Made by a program: the position numbers and the translations under genes. A DNA stretch of 64,000 nucleotides from Bacillus sp. FJAT-49736 (lineage in GTDB: Bacteria; Bacillota; Bacilli; Bacillales; Bacillaceae_C): assembly GCF_018343615.1 (NCBI RefSeq), contig NZ_JAGYPI010000001.1, positions 2,114,193 to 2,178,192 on the forward strand, read 5' to 3'. The notes below the pieces were generated by a model, which saw only the letters and a program-made list of their open reading frames with translations, searched no databases and was not told the origin of the DNA. Positions 17,512 through 24,628 of the stretch are shown piece after piece (positions within the stretch are counted from its first letter, which is position 1; each line of letters starts with the position of its first letter).

Positions 17512-19296
17512 TTACCATTGTCTTCCCGGATCGTTTGACATATTATTAACGGTCCCCCTAGGGTAAAACACGGAGTAGTGGTCCATTACCGGGTCAGGAT
17601 TGCTATTTGAAGGCTTAGGAAATACTAACAAAATGTTGTATTCCGAATTTGCAACATAACCAATAATCTCCTCACTGTTACTTTTCGCATCATATGCCGG
17701 AGTTCCAAATACTTTCTTTACCATAGAAAGTGATAATTCATTTAATTTTTTATCAAAGGATCTCGCCTCAAAAATCTGTGACCCTTTGTTGAAACCAAAT
17801 ACCAAATTGTATTTTGAAAATACAGCATAATTTCCTTTAGCATTAGGCACCCAATCAACCTTCTCCGGATTTCCTAGTTTTCTCTCTACGTCTTCTATAA
17901 CAGTAGTTTTAACTGGAAACTCTGAGTTGATGATTTTACCCTGCTTTGCCAATTGCATGATACTTGAAAGAAGTTCTCTCTGAGTATCCACATTAGATGA
18001 TGAAGCAGAGCTATTGTTACTCGATACTGACGAATTGTTTGTTTTGTCTTGTGTTGTATTGCTTTGTGATGCTTGATTTATATTGCCTTGCTTTGTATTG
18101 CTTTGTGATGCTTGATTTATATTGCCTTGCTTTGTATTGCTTTGTGATGCTTGATTTATATTGCCTTGCTTTGTATTGCTTTGTGATGCTTGATTTTGAG
18201 ATGTTTTTTCCAATGCCAGAGTAGAACTATTGGTATCACTGGTTTCATTTGGGCTAACATCTGAACTGCCAGGTTTAAGGGCGCTTGAACAGCCTACCAT
18301 AACTGTAAGAGATAAAGCCAATACTGCACATATTGCCGAACTTTTTTTAAATTGTGTAATCATAACAATTCTCCGTTTATTGTATTTACTTGCATATCCT
18401 AATGTCCCAGTAGTACTCCTTTTTTCTGAGAATAGTCTAAGCATATTGATTATTGTCTGACCGTATTTTTTGACTTCTTCTGTCTTTAAAGTGCTGATGA
18501 CAGACGCATCACAAGCCACTTCACAGTCTTGTTTTACCTGATTAAGTGAATACCAGATTAAGGGGTTGAACCAATAGATTGCTTTAACAATCATAAGTAA
18601 GGTGTTTACCACTAAATCCTTGTTCTTAATATGAGTTAATTCATGGCTTAACACAAACCCAAACTCTTCCGGGGTTAATTTGTCTATAAGCTCCTCTGGA
18701 ATAATAATTTTAGGATGGATTATCCCGTAAACTGCAGGCGATTTCGAGTAATTACTATAAATAATTTTTATCCTAGAATTAACTTTAAGCTTTGATCTTT
18801 CTGCTTCTAAAATTTCAATTAAGTCTTCTCTTTCACAGACTGAACACTTTTTCAGTTTAGCCCTCATCAAGATATTTACGCATAAAATATATAGTAAAAT
18901 TGATGAAACACCTATTATCCACAGCACCGCTGCAGTATCATAACTAAAAATAGCACCAATAATTCCTGGATCAGCTAATGCATTACTTTCTTCTATAGAC
19001 GGTGTATTTTCGGTTGTGGTAGTACTGTTTGGTATTATGTTAGGAACATATTGTTCTGCTATAAAATGAGGATCAAGTTCCTTTTGTTCAATTGGAATAA
19101 AGTTCATAAAGCTTATATGACTTTGAATGTCTAATGGCACTATTAGCCTAAGTACAAGCAAAATCCAAATATAATAATGAAGCTTTGCACTTAGCCTTTG
19201 TCTAAAAATCGCCTTTACGGCAAGTATCCCCAATGCTAGAATACTACCCATAAGTGACAGTAATAATACTTCTTTAAATACTGCAGATAAAACCAT
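17512..19296 (-). CDS. BlaR1/MecR1-like M56 sensor protease with a DUF4309-like C-terminal domain
   Basis: Membrane zinc protease that in BlaR1 systems inactivates a BlaI repressor after an outside signal. Three N-terminal membrane helices (about 6-28, 38-56, 108-140), the cytoplasmic M56 domain with HELTH at 218-222 and a downstream DCEVACDASV block, a fourth helix near 314-333, then an outside Ser/Asn/Gln linker of repeated 13-residue units (about 366-420) and a 160-residue domain to the end. That domain has no penicillin-binding SxxK or KTG motifs; it resembles DUF4309 (YjgB) and the N-terminal domain of the next gene product, NagZ. A cysteine in VMVGCSS follows helix four. Starts 17 bases after blaI, so surely co-transcribed. 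Signal unknown. Confidence 0.8.
   Translation of the reverse strand: MVLSAVFKEVLLLSLMGSILALGILAVKAIFRQRLSAKLHYYIWILLVLRLIVPLDIQSHISFMNFIPIEQKELDPHFIAEQYVPNIIPNSTTTTENTPSIEESNALADPGIIGAIFSYDTAAVLWIIGVSSILLYILCVNILMRAKLKKCSVCEREDLIEILEAERSKLKVNSRIKIIYSNYSKSPAVYGIIHPKIIIPEELIDKLTPEEFGFVLSHELTHIKNKDLVVNTLLMIVKAIYWFNPLIWYSLNQVKQDCEVACDASVISTLKTEEVKKYGQTIINMLRLFSEKRSTTGTLGYASKYNKRRIVMITQFKKSSAICAVLALSLTVMVGCSSALKPGSSDVSPNETSDTNSSTLALEKTSQNQASQSNTKQGNINQASQSNTKQGNINQASQSNTKQGNINQASQSNTTQDKTNNSSVSSNNSSASSSNVDTQRELLSSIMQLAKQGKIINSEFPVKTTVIEDVERKLGNPEKVDWVPNAKGNYAVFSKYNLVFGFNKGSQIFEARSFDKKLNELSLSMVKKVFGTPAYDAKSNSEEIIGYVANSEYNILLVFPKPSNSNPDPVMDHYSVFYPRGTVNNMSNDPGRQW
18046..18193 (-). repeat. 39-bp tandem repeat inside the M56 gene
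   Basis: Nearly perfect 39-bp unit repeated about 3.8 times, coding for SNTKQGNINQASQ units in the extracytoplasmic linker. The unit length is a multiple of three, so copy changes would lengthen or shorten the linker without breaking the frame. Confidence 0.9.
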
Positions 19297-19313
19297 ACAC
19301 CATTACCTGCCTT

Positions 19314-19700
19314 TTAATCGTTATTTTTTTTATTAAGCAATCTTTCCAGTTCTTCTATTTCCTTCTCGGAAATCTTCTCTTCTTTTATAAAATTGGCGAG
19401 CATAAGGTGGATAGAACCATCGTATACCTTTTGAAGAAATGACCTTGTTTCTTCCAGTACACAGTCTCTTTTATCTACCAAAGGATAATACTCATAAAGA
19501 GGCATCTCCTTATTTACACCTAAAGCACCTTTCTTTACCAGTCTACTTATTAATGAATGAATTGTTTTCGGACTCCAATTCTTATTAGAACTTACTGCCT
19601 CTACTATCTTCGCAGAAGTTAATGGAGATGGTGCTTCTTCCCATAGCACCTTCATTACAATCCACTCTGCATCAGATATATTGCAATCTGTTTTCTTCAT
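19314..19700 (-). CDS. blaI: BlaI/MecI-family transcriptional repressor
   Basis: Dimeric winged-helix repressor that binds TACA-N2-TGTA type operators and is removed by its partner M56 protease. The 128 residues show the family opening ISDAEWIVMKVLWEEAPSP, a winged helix up to about 75 with NWSPKTIHSLISRLVKKGAL, and a C-terminal dimerisation part. The ATG at 19700 has GGAGGAG 4 bases upstream; an upstream start at 19733 would place the operator inside the coding sequence and is rejected. It leads the blaI-M56-nagZ cluster, and two operator-like palindromes lie just upstream, so autorepression is likely. Confidence 0.88.
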   Translation of the reverse strand: MKKTDCNISDAEWIVMKVLWEEAPSPLTSAKIVEAVSSNKNWSPKTIHSLISRLVKKGALGVNKEMPLYEYYPLVDKRDCVLEETRSFLQKVYDGSIHLMLANFIKEEKISEKEIEELERLLNKKNND

Positions 19701-19715
19701 CTTTCTCCTCCATCC

Positions 19716-19765
19716 TACAAGTGTAATCCACAATAAAGACTACACTTGTAGGACGGAGTTGTCAA
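19716..19765 (-). promoter_or_regulatory. Two BlaI-type operators and candidate promoter of blaI
   Basis: TACAAGTGTA at 19716-19725 and TACACTTGTA at 19741-19750 are each TACA-N2-TGTA palindromes, and together they form an 11-bp inverted repeat (CTACAAGTGTA / TACACTTGTAG) with centres 25 bases apart. A minus-strand TTGACA lies at 19760-19765; with a 17-base spacer the -10 would be the weak TAGTCT at 19737-19742, so the upstream operator falls between -35 and -10 and the other near the transcription start. Confidence 0.7.
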
Positions 19766-19834
19766 CGTCCTTTTTTTACTCATCATAAAAATTAAACGAA
19801 CCTTCCAACTTAGCAATTTTATTTTTGCCTTTAA

Positions 19835-19939
19835 CACTACTCAGCACGCACACTTTTAGATTTAAAAGAAGAAACGGTTCAGTTATTCTCCGAAAGATTA
19901 AGTGGGGCCAGTTCTGAATATTATCGGTTTAAACGTTGA
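19835..19939 (+). pseudogene. Protein-like fragment of unknown family
   Basis: A frame open from just after a TAA ends ARTLLDLKEETVQLFSER then LSGASSEYYRFKR and a stop. It has no start codon or ribosome binding site and reads like the C-terminus of a lost gene. I do not recognise the family. It lies between blaI and the rpsD-like remnant in a 540-base stretch without intact genes. Confidence 0.3.
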
Positions 19940-19958
19940 TATATCAAGGGTTGATAGA

Positions 19959-19982
19959 TTTATCGAGCTCTACTCACGTTAA
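19959..19982 (+). pseudogene. Second, decayed copy of the rpsD 3' end
   Basis: Reads FIELYSR-stop, against FIVEFYSR-stop at the end of rpsD. Allowing one missing codon, 24 of 27 coding bases at the rpsD end can be aligned with three mismatches. The stop is followed, as in rpsD, by TAAT-rich sequence and a terminator stem of matching shape. No further upstream rpsD sequence is recognisable. Confidence 0.5.
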
Positions 19983-19993
19983 TGACCGGATAA

Positions 19994-20041
19994 TAAAAAC
20001 CCTAGAATCATTGTTAATCAATGGTTCTAGGGTTTTTATTA
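19994..20041 (+). terminator. Orphan terminator resembling that of rpsD
   Basis: Arms ACCCTAGAA and TTCTAGGGT with an inner CATTG / CAATG around TTAAT, followed by TTTTTATT; the A-rich 5' side makes it bidirectional in principle. No intact + strand gene precedes it. The layout mirrors the rpsD terminator (ACCCTTGAA ... GTTG TTAAAT CAAC ... TTCAGGGGT). Confidence 0.7.
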
Positions 20042-20224
20042 TTTCTGTTTTTTTTGGTAACCATATCCTACCTATTTCAGGAGTTTTGTGAAAAGATTTG
20101 AATGAAATCCAGTAGATAGATACTGATATTATTTACACCTATGTGGTATCAAAAAAGCAAAAAACAAGCATGGTTCTGCTCTATCCAATGGGTGGAAAAT
20201 TTCATTACTTCCATCCCTATTTAC

Positions 20225-20250
20225 AAAAAAAAAGCATCTTTGTTTAGATG
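20225..20250 (-). terminator. Intrinsic terminator of the membrane protein gene
   Basis: Minus-strand CATCT / AGATG with a 6-base loop, followed by CTTTTTTTTTG, about 20 bases after the stop. Confidence 0.65.
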
Positions 20251-20271
20251 ATCATAGAATAGATATTAAAA

Positions 20272-20814
20272 TTAAGTAAAATTCTCTTTTTTAATTTCCT
20301 TGATAAAAAAATCAAGATTCCTTTTAAAGTAATGATAGTTAATTGCAACTACTATAGATAGAATAAAAATTCCAGTAAATAAAATTGTAGTTCCTATAGA
20401 GTAATCATAAATGACAAATAAAATAATTAAAGTTAATAGAGACAACATAAGACTGGTTAATAATGCACGTAAAGCATGAACTTGCCCTAGTCTATAACTG
20501 TATATGCGTTGTATTTCTTTCCCTTTCTCATTTCGCATTATTAATTGATCAATTTTATATTCCCCAATAAAGTATTTCTTCCAATTTGTAATTAATACAA
20601 AACCAAAATGAATACTAAGTTGATGAATAAGATGACCAATGATGACACCCGATCCTGTCAATAATGCAGTTATACCTACAAATGAGATATCAAATTCTTT
20701 GAGTAAATCAGTTACTACTTGTTTTTCATCTATCAGAAAATAAGAAAAAACTATGGTAATATAAACCCAACCCGGAATACCCCATCTAATTAAATGCTTA
20801 GCTTCAAAATTCAT
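20272..20814 (-). CDS. Unknown four-helix membrane protein
   Basis: I do not recognise this 180-residue protein. Hydrophobic segments lie at about 13-28, 45-66, 116-136 and 139-160; a charged loop with KIDQLIMRNEKGKEIQRIYS separates the two pairs, and the C-terminus FIKEIKKENFT is basic. No catalytic motif is visible. AGGAGG lies 9 bases before the ATG and a terminator follows, so it is a plausible single gene. It sits in the accessory block, between the rpsD-like remnant and the 52-bp array. Low-complexity transport or immunity-type roles cannot be judged from sequence. Confidence 0.65.
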   Translation of the reverse strand: MNFEAKHLIRWGIPGWVYITIVFSYFLIDEKQVVTDLLKEFDISFVGITALLTGSGVIIGHLIHQLSIHFGFVLITNWKKYFIGEYKIDQLIMRNEKGKEIQRIYSYRLGQVHALRALLTSLMLSLLTLIILFVIYDYSIGTTILFTGIFILSIVVAINYHYFKRNLDFFIKEIKKENFT

Positions 20815-20980
20815 ATATTTTGTCCTCCTATTTAATATTTCGCCGCATAAACAGGATTTCCTTTTTCTTAATTAAACTTTCCAAATTAAGAATGATAGTT
20901 AACTGATAACTATCCTACACATTTGCTAATCGCATTTACCCTGTTAAGAGTTTATACTCCTACAAAATCGTTTCCTTTTT

Positions 20981-22313
20981 ATTTTGTCTTTCATCTCCCT
21001 TATGAAGGACATTTTTCCTTCGTTTCCGAAGCATTTTGTCTTTCATCCCCCTTATGAAAGACATTTTCCTTCGTTTCCTTTGTATTTTGTCTTTCATCCC
21101 CCTTATGAAGGACATTTTTCCTTGGTTTCCTTTGTATTTTGTCTTTCATCTCCCTTATGAAGGACATTTTTCCTTGGTTTCCTTTGTATTTTGTCTTTCA
21201 TCCCTCTTATGAAGGACATTTTCATTTCGTCTTCGAAGCATTTTGTCTTTCATCTCCCTTATGAAAGACATTTTCCCTTCGTTTCCGAAGTATTTTGTCT
21301 TTCATCCCCCTATGAAGGACATTTTTCCTTGGTTTCCTTTGCATTTTGTCTTTCATTTCCCTTATGAAGGACATTTTCCCTTCGTTTTCGAAGCATTTTG
21401 TCTTTCATCTCCCTTATGAAGGACATTTTCCCTTCGTTTTCGAAGTATTTTGTCTTTCATCTCCCTTATGAAAGACATTTTTCCTTCGTTTCCGAAGCAT
21501 TTTGTCTTTCATCTCCCTTATGAAGGACATTTTTCCTTGGTTTCCTTTGCATTTTGTCTTTCATTTCCATTATGAAGGACATTTTCCCTTCGTTTTCGAA
21601 GCATTTTGTCTTTCATTCCCCTTATGAAAGACATTTTCCTTCGTTTCCTTTGTATTTTGTCTTTCATCCCCCTTATGAAGGACATTTTCCTTCGTTTCCG
21701 AAGCATTTTGTCTTTCATTTCCCTTATGAAAGACATTTTCCCTTGGTTTCCTTTGTATTTTGTCTTTCATCCCCCTTATGAAGGACATTTTTCCTTGGTT
21801 TCCTTTACATTTTGTCTTTCATCTCCCTTATGAAAGACATTTTCCCTTCGTTTTCGAAGCATTTTGTCTTTCATCTCCCTTATGAAAGACATTTTTCCTT
21901 GGTTTCCTTTGCATTTTGTCTTTCATTTCCATTATGAAGGACATTTTCCCTTCGTTTTCGAAGCATTTTGTCTTTCATCCCCCTTATGAAAGACATTTTT
22001 CCTTCGTTTCCGAAGCATTTTGTCTTTCATCCCCCTTATGAAAGACATTTTTCCTTCGTTTCCTTTATATTTTGTCTTTCATCTCCCTTATGAAAGACAT
22101 TTTTCCTTCGTTTCCGAAGCATTTTGTCTTTCATCCCCCTTATGAAAGACATTTTTCCTTCGTTTCCTTTATATTTTGTCTTTCATCTCCCTTATGAAAG
22201 ACATTTTCCCTTCGTTTCCGAAGCATTTTGTCTTTCATTTCCCTTATGAAAGACATTTTCATTTCGTTTCTGAAGCATATTGTCTTTCATCCCTTTCATG
22301 AAAGACGTTTTCA
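20981..22313. repeat. Array of 26 tandem ~52-bp hairpin repeats
   Basis: Units begin at 20981, 21033, 21084, 21136, 21188, 21240, 21292, 21343, 21395, 21447, 21499, 21551, 21603, 21654, 21705, 21757, 21809, 21861, 21913, 21965, 22017, 22069, 22121, 22173, 22225 and a degenerate last one at 22277. Spacing is 52 bases, or 51 in a few cases. Each has GTCTTTCAT, seven bases, ATGAAAGAC (or ATGAAGGAC), a 9-bp hairpin, then a variable tail: CCTTCGTTTCCGAAG (itself a CTTCG / CGAAG hairpin) or CCTTGGTTTCCTTTG. Because 52 is not a multiple of three, open frames on both strands change from unit to unit and carry no protein. There are no unique spacers, so it is not a CRISPR. The array ends next to the tyrS terminator. 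Confidence 0.95.
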
Positions 22314-22317
22314 TCCA

Positions 22318-22358
22318 ATAAAATAGCGTGATCCCGCTCATTCTCGAGATCACGCTAT
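22318..22358 (-). terminator. Intrinsic terminator of tyrS
   Basis: Perfect 10-bp stem TAGCGTGATC / GATCACGCTA (22324-22333 with 22348-22357), followed on the minus strand by TTTTATTGG. Confidence 0.85.
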
Positions 22359-22375
22359 ACAAGAAATTGTATAAA

Positions 22376-23915
<1,540 letters not shown>

Positions 23916-23922
23916 TTAATAC

Positions 23923-23952
23923 ATTTTAAACATACCTCTGACATAATGTCAA
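23923..23952 (-). promoter_or_regulatory. Sigma-A promoter of tyrS
   Basis: Minus-strand TTGACA at 23947-23952, an 18-base spacer and TAAAAT at 23923-23928, placing the transcript start just before the T-box leader. Confidence 0.6.
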
Positions 23953-24598
23953 ATATTTTTTCGAGAAAAATTTGAAATTTTTTGAAATAAAATGAAACCA
24001 AATCCGACTTATTAATGAATGTTTTTTTATCCGATTCAGGATGTAACATGGGAATGAAATCTTCCATGAATGAAATCATTTATATAATATATCATCGCGA
24101 TATATACCATTTTGATGCCTGCAATCATGAAATAAAAGCTCTAAACAAAAAGAGGTAAATTTTCATACGATATCAATCAATTACTATCCGAAAATCCAAA
24201 TTATGAAAGCATACATAAAACCATTTTATCTAATACATATGAATCAAAAGCATGCGCCGAGACTTTTATATTTAAAAACAAATGAAATAATTAATTATTA
24301 TAAAAACGTTGATTTTTCTACACTGAAAATTATTAAGTTTATAAGAAGTAAAGCAGAGCCTTCTTGTCCAATAACTTTTAAATTTACTAAATAGTGGATA
24401 ATAAACTTGCAACCATAGATCATAGTGTTTTGCTTAATATAAATGATGAAATTTAAACTACTATTTATAACCATGGATGTACGGGTGAATTTTGGTTTTA
24501 CAATGACAAATAAATATGCAAGAAGAAGATAAAATAGGTAAATCTAAGGATATCAATTAAATTACGAAAAATCCGCAATTTCCAGTCCATTCTTATGC
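23953..24598. other. AT-rich intergenic region without recognisable genes
   Basis: About 650 bases between the tyrS promoter and the PBP promoter. Short open frames exist, the longest 63 codons at 24203-24394, but none has a ribosome binding site or a recognisable product. I see no RNA structure. Confidence 0.5.
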
Positions 24599-24604
24599 TA
24601 TAAT
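24597..24604 (+). promoter_or_regulatory. Extended -10 promoter of the PBP gene
   Basis: TATAAT at 24599-24604 is preceded by TGC (TG-n extended -10), compensating for a poor -35. It lies 25 bases before the ATG of the penicillin-binding protein. Confidence 0.5.
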
Positions 24605-24628
24605 GAATGTGATTTTGGGGGGATATGG

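Noticed and set aside
17997-18224. Cys/Tyr/Leu-rich + strand frame of 75 codons
   Set aside because: It is the antisense reading of the 39-bp repeats in the M56 gene, with no ribosome binding site.
21518-21833. Overlapping frames of about 70-75 codons on both strands (peptides such as MSFIRGMKDKM)
   Set aside because: They are produced by the 52-bp repeats. The unit is not a multiple of three, so each frame drifts and ends; none has a ribosome binding site of its own that is not also present in every unit.
20981-22313. CRISPR array
   Set aside because: The units follow one another with no unique spacers, and no cas genes are nearby.
24203-24394. 63-codon + strand frame between tyrS and the PBP gene
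   Set aside because: No ribosome binding site, AT-rich composition like the surrounding noncoding sequence, no recognisable product.
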